64,000 nucleotides of DNA, from contig CM037843.1 in the NCBI GenBank assembly GCA_021234535.1, positions 20,801,911 through 20,865,910 of the forward strand. Reading direction: 5' to 3'. Below are positions 36,801-50,285 of this stretch, one piece after another. Below the pieces are notes generated by a model. That model saw only the letters and a program-made list of their open reading frames with translations. It was not told the origin of the DNA and did not search any database. The position numbers and the translations under genes are program-made. Every line of letters starts with the position of its first letter. Position 1 is the first letter of the stretch. The stretch is from Stichopus chloronotus. Taxonomy: Eukaryota; Echinodermata; Holothuroidea; Aspidochirotida; Stichopodidae.

Positions 36801-39197
36801 TTTGGGGTCCAAGGTCCAAATGGAAATCATGCCAAATGCCTCTTCTCCTACGGATTGCATGGTATTAAATTGAAATTGTGTCACATTACTATTATGGTAG
36901 ATGTTCCTTTAGGTTGTTCAAGATTATTGGTTCCAGATGGGCCATTTGGACAATTTTATGAAATCATTCAAAATATTTTTTTACTGCATATTTTGCTCTG
37001 CGTGTTGGAAGTTGTTTTAGGTAAAATTAGCCTTCATGAAAAATGTTGTAAATGTCACAACTTGTTAATCTTCCATGTGTCCAAGTGTCCACTTATTTTT
37101 GTTGCTTTTTGTTCTCTAAGTCCTTTTCCCTAAAAGAAAATTAAGTACACTCGTGAAGAAGACATGCATGTTTCATCCAACTGTGTTGGGTGTGCTTCTT
37201 GCACTTCACCATGCCAAACAAGGATTATAGGTTGCACTACTGGTGTTCAACCATTGGTCAGATAACTGGTACAACTACAGATAGTTTCAGAATGAATGGG
37301 TTGAGTTTCTGATTGAATGTGTCTGAATTTGTCATTTTTTATAATACTTCCAATTGTATGAAAAGGGAAAAAACTCTTCTACATCTAAGGTTCAAAGTAA
37401 ACCCCAAATAACAAGAGAAATAAGACAAAATGTTGTTCTTCATCACTTTTTTTTTTTTTTTTTTTGGAAAAATTATCACCATTAACAAATACTTTGCCAG
37501 ACAGCTGAGAGAAAGTCTTTGTGGGATGTCTAGATTGTGAGTGGATAAGTAAAATTACAATATGGAGACTTGCATAAATTTTCAAGGAATGATCTCTGTA
37601 GCATCTCTATGTAGAAACGGATAGAAACGGAGAGACGAAAGAGAGTGAGAAAAGTAAAAAAGAAGGACAAGGTTGTCAGAGGTTGAGAATGAGATGTTGT
37701 TGCCATGGTCATAAACATACTCCAAAGGCATCATTTGCATCTTCTGCGTCATGTTGCCCAGGTTAGCGTTTAGATACATTAAACACATGAAAAAAGTTGG
37801 TTCGGTTGATGGCTGAATGTGTTTTCCAGCTGAACTGTGTACTAGCTGCATATCATGGTTGCATGACTAGGCCAAGTTTGTAGGGAGGTTTATTAAATGT
37901 GCACTGCATCGATCGTTGTCCTGTCTGAACGTGTCTGTAGACTTGAAGAAGAAATTTTTGGTATTTGTAGGATCAATTCTTTCCTGTGACCTTATTCCTG
38001 TTTCTTTTTATTTCTGTTGGTTTTCTCCCTAAGAGGGTTGTTGTCTGAGCCGTCTCAGGACCCATCCCTTCCCCTTCCTACAGTATCTCCAATGTCACAC
38101 GTGACCTTCCCTTTATTTATTCAGTACATTACATTTAAAATGTCACTGTAGGACTATATATTTGTTGTATACAAAGCTAAGACCAAGCTTGTTTTTTGGA
38201 CACTTGTGGTCCCCATTGTACAGCTTTTGATTTTTCCTTTCGATCAATTAGTCAAAATATTTAAGATGATTCTTTTGAGCTTTCTAATCCCGCATGAAGA
38301 TTAGCAATTTTAAACAGATGACTTAGCACCTTAATGGAATATAATGCACATTTTTTCTTGAATGCTTCAACATTAGAGCAAGATTCTGTGCCATTTGAAG
38401 AAAAAAACTAGCTAAAAAGAAGTTAGCCTAACCAAGCCCCTGTTAAATGTACGAAACCCCTATGCAAGTGTATTCCTTTCTGACCTTTGGCTAATTTTTA
38501 ACAAATAGACTTCATTACAGTACGTGTTATTGAATTTTACAACTGTCTTTAAAATGTATAGCCAGTCCTTTGGTGTACTTTTGCATTAATACTGCACAGC
38601 TCATCTTGCTTAAAGTCATTCTCATTTTTTTTTATCATATGCCATTGCCACCGAACAACTATTGTCGTTATAGTTTAAATTTAGGATCAAAAGGAAATCG
38701 CAACCTGCATCATCCCCATGTTAAACTCAGCAGCAGCCTCATTTCGGTACCTCAGATATGCAGTACCTATAATAGATACAGCTGCCTGTTCTAGCTTTAC
38801 ATTTAACTGGAACATGTTGGTCAGATATGATCAGCTCTCCTCCCCCTTGACAGCCCCAAACAACTGTCCAGTATTTTCAATTATTCCTCATGACATTCAG
38901 TCACAGTTTTTTTTTCCTTAACATGTTCAAATAATAATAGCTTTTATAATTCTTTTCCATCTTTTATTGTCAGTAGGCCTAAATCAAATCTGCAGTATAA
39001 TGACTAGGTCACCAGACAGCCCATTTTGTTATTGACTTCTAGATACTAACTGTGTACTTCATGGTTCAGAAAAAAAAAAGAATCCTTTATGTGAACATAC
39101 ACATTATGTACGTATATATCAGCCACACAGTGGAAAATGTTAAGTGCTTGTGTATACACACTATACCTAATAATCTCTGCCCTGAATACATAATACA

Positions 39198-39214
39198 CAG
39201 ACAGACAGACAGAC
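39198..39214 (+). repeat. (CAGA)n microsatellite
   Basis: About four CAGA units. Ordinary simple repeat. Confidence 0.75.
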
Positions 39215-41668
39215 TGACCCATTGGGAAATAGGTATATTTGTATAAATGCCCAAACACTGAACGGCCAAGTTCAGACCATCAAGTGTTGCATTTCAGTCG
39301 GTAACATTAAACCCAGGGCAGTCTCCAATGTTTCCTTTCACACACGCAATTAGAAAACAAACCTTGCCTGCCACTGCATGGAAAGTCGAGGAATATTGTC
39401 TGAACTCTTTGAGGTTATGAGAGATTTGTCTTTCCTTTAAGGCAGAAGTCCCTGTCACATAAACTTCTCTCTTGTTCTTGCACAAAATTTTGATCATATA
39501 GGTATACCAACCAACACCAGTCACATTGTTTTAAATGACACACATGCAACTGGACAGTGTTGTGGACTCCTCCATTCAGTTTAGGGGTGATTTCAGTCTT
39601 AGTTGGCATTGATGTTGATAGTTCATGTAGTCACTTGGTCAAACAAACCTTTAGCCATCTGTTCCCTGCAGTCTGCAGCATGTTTCTAGGGTTACATATT
39701 AACTAAAAAAAAAATTGTTTACCTTGATATGCACAAGGGTAACTATGGGAGCTTCAAAAACATGCTGATAATGGAAAGACTTACATGGAAGAGAGAAAAT
39801 ATCAGCAAATAGAACAATTCATTAATTTAATCTGTATGACTGTTATGTGTCCTTGAATAGAGCTAAGGAGAGATTACAGCTGGTATTCATGTGTGAAGGT
39901 CAGTGATGACCTAAACTTGAAACCTTCTTTGCATTGATATGTATGTTGTCTGTGTAAATTTGGCTAGAGCAGGTTACAAAGGGAAATTTAATATCTGTGT
40001 AACATGAAAGGAGTAATTATAATGTCAGGGTACTTGTTAATGTGTAATATTTATATTGATGATGTTTTGGGGGCTTCTGTGTTTGGCATTTGATCTTTTC
40101 AGCAACATTTAATGTCATGTTGTCGTAATGCTGATGCAGTTGCTTCTGTATGCTGGTTGACGTTCTGTAGTAACTCAAGTGCTCCATTTTGCTGGGAACC
40201 AGTTAATAAAGAGGAGACTGACATAACATTCAATGTTTGAGACAAGATCCCCGGCATTGACCTCTATACGTGTAAAACGTTTGTCTTTGGTAGTCATTTC
40301 AGAGTGGTGAGAGCTGAAGTGTTTTGTGAGTCTTAACTTGCTTTGAAGCCAAATGGCAACATTAAAGACTGCCACCAGTCTATTGCTTTGCAAATCGGAC
40401 TGCAATTACAGCTGCCTTAATTCATTTACCTGTAAGCATGTAAACCAAGACTGGGAGATCCCGCACATATAGCATACAGCTGGTCTTAGTTTTTCTGCAT
40501 TGCCCGCTCGATTTTAATTTCCTTCCTTTTTTTAGTTTCGGTAAAAGTTTTGGTTTTCCATGTCGTCATCATATATGCTAGAAAATTGCTGAAAGGTCCA
40601 GTGGCTGCAAGTGAATTCTCCTTTAGTATGGTCACCAGGGTATGGTGTCAGAATTTGTCTTCGAAAGAGGTGACTCAAGACAAAAATCTTGCTTATTTGG
40701 GGACCAGCTACTGAAGCTAGAAAAACCATTTTAAAAGGTTTCAGCGATACCCTCTTTAACGCAGGGCAAAACATCGTGAATGAAGAGAAATTACCCGGCA
40801 CGATGGAATGATGAAAGTAAATTTGCCTCAGTCAATTTGTCAGTTATTGTTAGGAAAAAGAGGAACGTTTTCAAATTTTATTAAATGTGAACAAGCTGTT
40901 AACCACAAGGAACAAATGAAGTTGCCTGAAATCAGGAGAGATTTGTGTATTAGCTGCCAGGTACATCCAGTTACAACTAACTATAATTTGACCCCATTAT
41001 TTCTTCAGTGCTGACTGCTGCAGTTGGCCTGTTTAGAGTATTTAAAATGCTGGGAATTAAACCTGTCATATGGTTACTTTCGCTGTAATCCACGAAAAAA
41101 TGGTGCGAAAGTTTTCAACTCCCATTTTCTTTTCTTGTTTTGCTTTCATGAGAAGAGGTTGGAATTGTCTACAGGATACATTAAATTTACTATCCAAATT
41201 TGTTCCGCACTTCATTTTTGTAAATTTTATGCATGTGTTTGTGAGTACGATGTCAGTATATCTGTATGCATGGAAGCTACTGAGATTTCTTTTAGAAACA
41301 AGTGTGACCAAATAGCCTCGGTCATCAAAAGCAGTCCCCTGGATACCGATCTTCTCTTAAATATAATAATTGATGTAAAGTTCATTTTTTGTCGATCAGT
41401 TATGTTGACTCTGTGTTTCTGTATTTATTCAAAACAAAACTAGCCACTCTGCGTTTCGAGGAATACATTCATGTTGCAATGTTCTCAATTGCCCCGAAAA
41501 TGCAAAGCAATTTCGATTTAAAAAGAAGAAAATTATAGAAAGGTTAACTATTGTTTAAGTAAAACCCCTCTGGAATTTATAGCAGACACATGGCTTTTCA
41601 CATGCTTTTATTGCAAATATTCATTGGTTGACCATAATGCCGATTTGAAAAATGAACGTAGGTGATTA

Positions 41669-41686
41669 CCCCCCCCCTTTTTTTTT
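41669..41686 (+). repeat. C9T9 homopolymer tract
   Basis: Nine C followed by nine T, then further T-rich sequence. Confidence 0.8.
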
Positions 41687-43299
41687 CTTTTCCTTTTTAA
41701 TTCAAACAGCATTTTGCTGCACTGCTGGTGAATGTCAAAGTATTTGTAGACCACAAGTTTTTCACAGGGGAAAAAGAACAACAAAAAAGTCTTTTTTTTT
41801 TCCTTTGATAGAGAGTGTATGTTACATCTGACTTGTTAAGAGACTCATCTTCCCATCTCCATTTTCTCTTTTTTTTTAACCAATTGTTTTTCTTTCTTTT
41901 TTTTTCGTCTGTTCATGTCCTCTTATGTACTTTCGGAAGTTCAAGTTATAGCTGAGGGGCTGTCGCACTTTACATCGTCACTAAATTAGATCAGTCTCCA
42001 GTTTTGGTCAAAGTTAAGCCAGAAGGCTTTAAATGTGGTCACCAATTATCAAACTTTTTAATCCAGGGAACTCCCTGCATTGACTGTACTTACCCATACC
42101 GTACAACTGCCGTCATCCCTAGGAGCAACTTTCTCTAAACAGAGGCAAATAAACGATCCAGGGCAATTTACTTTTCGATGTCTAGGAGAAATTTCGAAGG
42201 ACATACAACCCAGCTAGCATGAAATCATGTTTGGTACCTTCTAGCAACCAACTGTTTTATGAGACATAAAGAGGACTAGCATGTATTTCTATGTCAAAGT
42301 TTTGGTATTACTACATTTTGTGAAACTGAAAATAAAGTCCATGTCTAAATTTACTTTTCACTGTTGATAAAACTTGCTTTTAATATTTTCAGAGAATGGT
42401 CTGTTTGGTCTTTGCAAATGGTGGATTTATCATCAGAGTGAATTTAATTTTTTTGTGATAATTGGCACAAGATTTTTAAAGGTATCAAATAATTCAACAT
42501 AATACCTACCGACCACCCAATTACATAAACCATATATTCGAACCACGTTTACTGTGCAGAGGTTTTTGCACCGGGGGGGGCACTAAACTTAGCACCCCTT
42601 TCAAGGAGGCCAGCTTAATTAAGCTAGTCGTAAGAAAGTCTCTTCATAAAGTTTGGTACAATTTTCCTTCAACTGAACCAGCTACCACCATCATGTAAGG
42701 GTGAGCTTTTAACTATCGTCTGGCAGATGGAAGTTTTTCAAAACCTCCTCATAGGTTGCTAAAAATACAGTGTAATTTGTATCTCCCTCGAACAGTGCAT
42801 TTATGGATGTTTCATTGTGCAAAAAAAAAAAAAAAGTGCTACCAATTTTGCTTTTACATGAGATCATTGATTCATCCCTGTCCCGTATTTTGACCAATAT
42901 GGTGGTCAAAATGGCCACTGTGTATGGTGGACTCCATGTTTAAAGGCTCGTTACATGCCCTTCAATTAAAACAATCATTTTCAGTGCAAAATACCATGTT
43001 AGTCACTCATATTTTCACTTGTCCATTATGGATCGCTGTGGTTTCAGTTTGAGTCGAGAGTGGATAATAACGTTTATATATATTATATGCTTGTTATTAA
43101 TGCAAGCTGATTGCCTAATCCCTTTAAGCTTGTTAAAAGCATGGTACATTTTGTACAGATGAAAAGGTGGCAATGCCTCCCATTGCAGTATGCCCTGCTT
43201 AAAAAATAATCCAGGCTTGCAAGAAACCTCTAGATGCCTTTGGGGGCATTGTCTACAAATCTTATCCAGAGATATCCCTGTTTATCCATAATGCAGAGA

Positions 43300-44250
43300 A
43301 CTAGAAAGTGTGGAAATTTCTGGATTTCCATATAGTAAAGGTCCACAACTTGTCCATATATTAGATGGCTCAGCACCCATTTTGATCATATCATGTCCGA
43401 GTTTCAAACAAATCCATGAAAGCATTCGGAAGGACAAGCACTTTGAAAAGAATTTCATAAAATCAGCCATAGGACCCATATGGGACCTTGAACTTAAATT
43501 CCTGAACGTCTCGAAGGTACCATTATTAGAGTATTATTGTGACAAACTGGTCATCAACATTGTACAAGCAAATCTTCACAAGGTAAAGCATGTTGTGGGA
43601 TTTTATTAAAAGGTCCATAGGGCCCACATGGGACCTTCCAGAATTAAAAATTCCTGAATACTGTACCTCGAAAGAACCACTCAAAAGTATCATTACAAAC
43701 CATATCAACATTGGACAAGGGAATCTGCAAGAGGAGTAGCATTTTGCATAGTTTCGTACAATGGACCACAGTGTTCACAGGGACGACCTATTGCTCAAGA
43801 GAATTTGTATGAGTGAAAGCATTTTGCAGAATTCTACAGAATAGATCATGGGGCCCACATGATAACTTGGACCAAAAAATTTTGAGTACCCTGTGAAGGA
43901 CCCACTCAAACAGTAGCATTGTGACATTAACCTCCAATGTCATACAAGAGAGTCATCCACAGGGGGCCTTGGATTAAAAATTCTGAATACCCTGAATGTC
44001 ACATTGTGCAGAGTATAATTAATACAAATCACTAATATTACACAATGGAATCAGTAGGAGAAGAAACATTATGCATAATTTCATCAAATGGACTATACGG
44101 TCCACATGGGACTTTGGACCCAACCCTACATTGCCTGCCACCCTTGGAAATGTGTGTTCAAGTTTCATACAAATCCATGAAGATGTGGGAGGACAAGTAG
44201 GCCTATTTTGAATAATTGTGGACAGATCTATCGTACGGTCCAGGTAAGTA
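43300..44250 (+). repeat. Diverged tandem repeat family, irregular 110-230-bp spacing
   Basis: Variants of GGGCCCACATGGGACCTTGGA occur at about 43465, 43617, 43852, 43964 (partial) and 44098. They alternate with blocks like ATTCCTGAATACC, GAAGGACCCACTCAAA, CATTTTGCATAATTTC and ATTGTACAAG. The first and last units also share GTTTCA(A/T)ACAAATCCATGAA with GG(A)GGACAAG (about 43401 and 44163). The array stays partly open in one frame (43310-43609), but this reflects the repeat and not a gene. Confidence 0.7.
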
Positions 44251-44293
44251 CTGAACATTGATGAGAGCTACAGTGTTGCTTTGTCTTAACGAT

Positions 44294-44391
44294 AAGCTTA
44301 AACATTAGTGTCTGTTATAGGCATAGCCTGATGAGTAACATTAAGCTTAAACATTAATGTCTGATATGCACATAACGTGACAGGTAACGTT
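44294..44391 (+). repeat. 49-bp tandem duplication
   Basis: AAGCTTAAACATTA(G/A)TGTCTG begins at 44294 and at 44343. Second halves are more diverged but share TAAC-type ends. TAACGTTA-like blocks continue after it (about 44386 and 44418), suggesting a further decayed unit. Confidence 0.75.
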
Positions 44392-46950
44392 AGTCTGAAA
44401 ACGATATTATTAGGCCTAACGTTAAGCCTAGATGGTATCAAACTTGTCCTGCTTGGCTTCCATTTCCTCTGTATCATGGATCCCTTCAAGGTACGCTGTT
44501 TTCCCTGTGTTTCCATCACAGGGAAAACATCAGGAACAGGCACTAGATAATGCGGTGGTATTATTGCTATTTCACTTAACCCTTTCATCTCAGTGGATTG
44601 CGCACAACTGCTATCGCCGAATTCTACCTCTTACTATGGCTGCAAAGTACCATGGTTTTCTTCAGCACAGGCAACCACACACTGATATTCATCTCACAAA
44701 TTAGGAATCTGATTTTGCTTCGCACTATTATTGAGGGCTTATAATATGTCATGTTTGCAGGATCTGTGGCCCATTTTACGGTAGAGATACTATTTGTGTT
44801 TAAGGATAAAACACCTTACTGAAATGAAGCAGAGAAACATGTTATGTAAGCAACTGTTTTTTGGCATTTTACTGATTAGTTTTTTGTTTTTTTTTTCCCC
44901 CAAGGAACAAATATCTCAGGGGACTTCCACACATTTCCTCATCATGATCACAAATTGTTCTCATTGGAACAGAAGTGCCTCCACTGAAATGTGCATGTAG
45001 CAAGCATAAGAGATTGTTTTAGGGCAGTGGCACCACAGTAATAAACAAGTGAATTGAAATCTTGCACTGATGCCACATAACAAACAAAGGCGCCCTCTCT
45101 GAGGATGAGCAAACAAACAGTACACATTCTTTCGCTAGGTGCGTGTAGGTCGAATTGCAGAGACACAAGGTGCATATGTGTTAAATTCAGTAGCTTATCC
45201 TCAAGGAGCGTGCTTCACTGTATCACTGCACTGTCACATGCAAAAGGGTGACTGTTATTAGAATTCAGCATGCACCGTTTGAAACTTTGCTGATCTCCAT
45301 CTTACAAAGTGATATGTTAGTTCATATGCCTGTTTTTATCCTGAATCTTAGTTTGTCAGTTTACATTTGTAGCTGCTCTGACTCTTCCTAACATATCACT
45401 TGGTGTCATGGTAATATTTTCCCTCTGGATAAAAGTGGTTTTAGGGTGGATTTCTCATTGATTTCACTTGCTTTTATTTTATGGTGTATTTTTTGTTTTG
45501 TTTGTTTGAACTCTGATGTAAAAACAAGTAAGTAGGCTGTACCGTAGCTTTTGGCCCGGTGAGTTCAACTTCTAAGACATGTGGGTTCATATAAACCTAT
45601 GTGGTTTTAGGTCTCATTAGTAACCACGTAAACTTTCCTCCTTTTGGTATGGTCACTAGCTAGCCTTGATTAACTCTCTGTTGTTTTCTGTTCTGCAAAC
45701 GTGTTCTGCATATGTCATAAGTTTTATTTCCATTATTGTATTTTAACTGATTGTGTAACCAAGTTGAGCATATGCAGAAGTAAATTTGAACTGCAAAGTT
45801 GAAAACAAACCCTTGATTGGAAACCTTAATGCTCTTACAGTTGTCTGCATTTCAGTTAACATGAAGCACTACAAAGCCAACGATCTATAATGATGCCTTT
45901 AACTGGTCCATTGATAATTTTGCACCAGCTGTAAAATTTTATTCAATCTTCAAGGTAGTTATGAATCCATTTAAATATTTCATGTGATCACTTCATCAGG
46001 ATGTGGACTGTTTGCTTATGTTCTAAATTTTGCACCAAAAAAAAAAAAGCAAAATTGTCTAAAATTTTAGAAAAATAATAGGTGGAATTTGATCATATGG
46101 TTATGTCAGAGTTTAATTTTGCAATGTCCCAACTATATACAACATCATATGATCACTGGCGGTGTCCCAAGGTCAATTCTGTCTGTCAAAAAGTCTAGAT
46201 AAAAGCCTTACTACATGAGTGTCAAAAAGGGCATGCTATAGAGTTTTTTTTCAGAGCTGTTAACAGTTGAATTCATGAAAATTGTTGATACATGTTTATT
46301 ATATGGATGTGTGAATTCAACTATCACAGTAATGAGAATTACAACAAAATTTTGGCTCTCTACAGTAGTTCATTTTTTTTTTTAAGTGCAGCCAAATACA
46401 GAAAGTCATGTTAAGACATCCTGACAACTTAATGTACAGTATCTTCTTTCAACTTTAATAATGAAGTCATCAAAATGAGTTACACCACCTCATGACATGT
46501 GAGTATATACACAGTCAACAACGTGTGAAGTTAAGCAACGTGAGTGAAGCGATGAACGCAGACAGTCACCCACCATGAGTTTTGACATCAACAAAATTAG
46601 CCAATGACATCTGCTTGCCCTTTGACTCTCCATGTTTCACTTGTAGTGTGCACATTATAAGGGAGTATGTAGGTCAGAGGTAATGTTTTGCTTTTATGTA
46701 TGAGACACTTTTTTTGAGAGAGAGAGATGGGAGGTCTGTCAGCAAGTATTGCATTTGGTCGGAGACGGAGAATAATGTTACGTTGTAACTACCATTACCA
46801 CGATATGATCGATGTTGTCAGATGGGATCAAACTTGTCGTAGGTGGAACATACTATGACGCTTTCACTGATCCAAGCTTTCCTATCTGGGTATTATGATG
46901 ACCATGGTGGTACATAGCTGTCATGAAAATCTCACACTGGCGGGCAGCAC

Positions 46951-46964
46951 AGCTATATATAGCT
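46951..46964. promoter_or_regulatory. TATA-like palindrome
   Basis: AGCTATATATAGCT is a perfect 14-bp palindrome containing TATATA. Nothing around it otherwise suggests a promoter, so this is a weak observation. Confidence 0.15.
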
Positions 46965-48680
46965 TCAAATCTCCACTGACTAATTGATGGTACAGTAGCT
47001 GCTGTCTACCTTTGAAGCTAGTATGCACTGTAACATATCAGTGAAACAGTTGAGGCAGTTGTGTGAAATCATTTACAGTTTCCTACATGGACTGAATATT
47101 ACTCATTGGTCAACTAATTTGATTCTATCTGGCCATAGTCTTGTACAAAGCTAGGACAGGTATTTCATACAGGTTGCACCGTTTTCTTCTGTATATATAA
47201 TATACTTACTTCAAAAGTGTACTGGTATATGCATGTAAAATGTGACAACGAAAATGTCATATATTACCAACTGGTGTAATGGGTAGAGGGGCGGTAACTC
47301 TGCATGGTTACAGTAGGTACTATGTAATATGAGCCCAGTTGACTTAGTCACAGAGTTCTTTCAAATCTGTATTTAATCGCTTAAATTAGATGCAGTATGG
47401 CTGCATAGCACTTTCTTGTTCTACTTCTATTCTCCTTTTCCGTTGTTGTCCCTTCCTCATCTCTCTCTCTCTATTTCCCTTTCAAGTACATTATACAGCT
47501 TCTTTTTTGAATTATTGCTCTCTGGATCCTAGCATCTTCCATAGGATCATCAAACCGATTGGCTGTTGCGATGGATGCAAAAGCACCGCTTTTAAAGAAG
47601 TTAGGTGTACGACTGATGAGCTAAGTTTAACACTGAATCATCACAGATAAGCTACTTTCCACTTTCATACATCGATGTGTTCGAGACATTATTTTTTCTT
47701 TTAAAAATACCTCCAAAGTGACGTTGTTTTCATATTATACAGCAATTTTAAGCATGTTTATGAGGCTGGGAGTCTGTTTTGTGTAGCACCTGGTATATAA
47801 ACCTAAGTGGTGTATATACCAGAGGTAACATGTACCACATCTTGTAATCTGGAAAAGAGTAAATTTTGGTCGTAATTGCTTGTCAATGTCCATCTAAAAC
47901 AAAAGGAATCATCTGGGCAACATCTTAACTACACCTTTTCTGAGTTTCGTTTGAGATCATTCTGCAGGAGAATGAAAAAAAAAACAATAGATGTTGCTTA
48001 AATTCTAATTATTCTTTGCAAGATTTGAATCGTAACAACTATAAATCATTTGACTCAGTGTGGAACATGTCATATGGGCAGTTCAAATGTTTTTGAAAAA
48101 TTTTCCCCTGCACAGCTACAGAGCTGTGTTTCGTATGTTTTGTAAATTGAATTTTAAACACGTTATGATCATTGAATGACGTCAAAGACAGAAGTTTGAT
48201 GAAACCAGCTCTTAATAAGAAAACTGAAGCATTAAGCCATTTGCAGTTGATCCTCAATGATAGATATGGTTGCATGGCGAATTTAATGCAAGATGTGTGT
48301 TGGGCATGGCACATGCACTATGCATGTAAGTCATAGAGTTGCAAAATCAAACTGTTGTAGTCTCACAGCTTCAGCTTTATAGTTTGTATATAATCTTCAT
48401 CATACCCTGATGATGTGCACTAATTACTGAGAGTATGGGCCCCAATGGAAATTTAGCTAGCGACGATGACACCATGTGTAACTGTGTAATTTTATGACAC
48501 GCTGTTTGTACAATACATACATACTGTATGTATTTTACAAGCATCTTAACATTTTTGGTGAAGAAAGCTCTTCCTTTGTAAGTCATCACTCTTAGATACA
48601 ATGGGCTCAGCTGATCATGTTCCTTTCTATGAACGATCCATCCTATACTTTCCATCGTTGTAGCAATTGTTCCCTTTACT

Positions 48681-48720
48681 AGCTTGCTTACGTATGTAGT
48701 ACGAGCTTGCTTACGTATAT
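48681..48720 (+). repeat. 23-bp tandem duplication
   Basis: AGCTTGCTTACGTAT occurs at 48681 and 48704. Each copy contains the palindrome TACGTA. Confidence 0.8.
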
Positions 48721-49282
48721 GAGATAACTAGATCAACACAGCATCGAAATTAAGTAATGTCACATTTCACTGCATAAGAAACCACATCAATGGCAAATTT
48801 GCCTGCTTCTGTGCAAGTAAGAGTAGATATGGCTCTAAGGGCTATACATGTATGTAATGCATGTCGACTTGTGATCAGCGCGACACACGTAAACCTAAAC
48901 GTGTGTTTCAGAGCCTGCAGAGGGGAAAAACCTGTCGTTCTGTGGCAATAAGGAAAAGCTGACAGATTTTGTTCAGCGTGAAGAAGAAGACGATGGTACT
49001 TTGATATGTTTACCATTGTGCTTACAAGTTTCCTGCACAAGTATGAGAGAACACAGTCATCTGAAACATATACTTCAATTAATAAAATCCTGACACAAGT
49101 ACTCCATCTTGATGTCAAAACTAAAGCAAATTCCTTACGGAACACATTCATGTGGATCATCAGCTAATGTTTTAAGCAATCAACGTCGCAGAGTCAATCC
49201 ATGTTGTCACTTACGTCTTGAGAGATATCAATTGCTCTTGGTGGAATACCAGTACAGGAACTGGAAGGAACATGGCAGGAAT

Positions 49283-49390
49283 CCCCCCCCCCCCCCCTTT
49301 TAATAAAAAAAAGAGAGAGAAATAAACAAAAACAAAAAAAAACAAGCTAAAGCAAATGTAAAGAAATGAAGAAAAAAAAGAAGCCCACTC
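49283..49390 (+). repeat. C15 run followed by A-rich tract
   Basis: Fifteen C at 49283-49297, then TTTT and about 85 bases of mostly A with some G and C. Confidence 0.8.
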
Positions 49391-50224
49391 TTCACTGTGT
49401 GTACGTACACTAGATGTATGATACTTTCAGATCACACATCCACAGGCAGAGTATAAGCCGAAGTGACGTGAGAAACAATCAGCCAAAATCATCAGATGAG
49501 CAGGGAAGGCATTTTCCTCCTCTGGCGATAATTCTCAAGCAGCTGCAGGCTAATGATGTGAAAAATTAACATGATTTTTTAACTTGTCAGGCATTGGAAA
49601 AGCCAGTGAACACATCACACCATCATCGTCATCATCACAACAAAGAGAAAGAAAAATATGGGGGAGAGAAATAACCGAACAAGGGTTTCGAAAGCCAAAT
49701 GAAGTGTTAAGTAACATCACAAAGCCGTGTTTAACCTTAAGGGAACAATGCGCATGTAATGGGAGAGTAGAAAGTGACTAAAACATAAAGAAAGATGTAA
49801 AAAAAAAAAAAGCAGTAAGAAGCAAGAAAAGAAAATAACAAAAGAACCCTGCATGCAAAAATATCATCATCATTAGTTATGTATTTTAAAGATACTTTAT
49901 CGTCTTGTTAAGGAGGTTTCATAGGTGGATACTTCTCTAACCTTTAGTCATTTGGTTTACTTGCTACTGTTTTGTAACTTTAGTAAAGCCTCTTGTGATG
50001 TTCTCTTGATAGGCATCTGAAGCCCAAGTTTTTAAGTCCATTCTGTTCTGTGTGCATGGTCGGCCACAAGTGAGAGTATAACAAGGTTAAAACATGAGCA
50101 ATATCCGCGTATTTCACGTTTGGGGTTCACTTGCAAAAGGATACATCCTGAGAATATAAATCAATGATGGACCTCCACACACTTTTCTCTCTCTCCTCCC
50201 CCTTCCCCTGCCAGCTGTCATTTC

Positions 50225-50285
50225 ATTACCTGATCTGTTGATAACTGGAATTAAGAATAAATTAATGGAACTATTAATGAAACTG
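50225..50285. promoter_or_regulatory. Cluster of homeodomain-type ATTAA sites with a GATA motif
   Basis: TGATAA at 50239-50244, then GGAATTAAG, AATTAATGG and TATTAATGA within 35 bases. Such clusters occur in enhancers but also by chance in AT-rich DNA. Confidence 0.2.

Larger units (their letters stand above)
36850..43285. other. Intronic non-coding stretch
   Basis: No coding frame is supported. A 139-codon frame at 41024-41443 begins at TTG, overlaps similar frames in other phases and is Phe/Cys/Leu-rich without domain; not called. Simple repeats include T21 at about 37447-37467, (CAGA)n at 39198-39214, C9T9 at 41669-41686, G8 at 42573-42580 and A15 at 42821-42835. Confidence 0.6.

Noticed and set aside
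41024..41443. 139-codon open frame, equal to the longest in the window
   Set aside because: Starts at TTG, overlaps open frames in other phases on both strands, is Phe/Cys/Leu/Ile-rich and shows no domain; expected by chance in AT-rich DNA.
43310..43609. 99-codon frame through the GGGCCCACATGGGACC array
   Set aside because: Open because of repeat composition; other units of the array do not preserve the frame.
6908..44420. Repeated TAGGCCT palindromic words
   Set aside because: Frequency is near what base composition allows for AGGCCT; no shared flanks.
48750..49160. 136-codon minus-strand open frame
   Set aside because: No recognisable motif, no splice-site support and random-looking composition.
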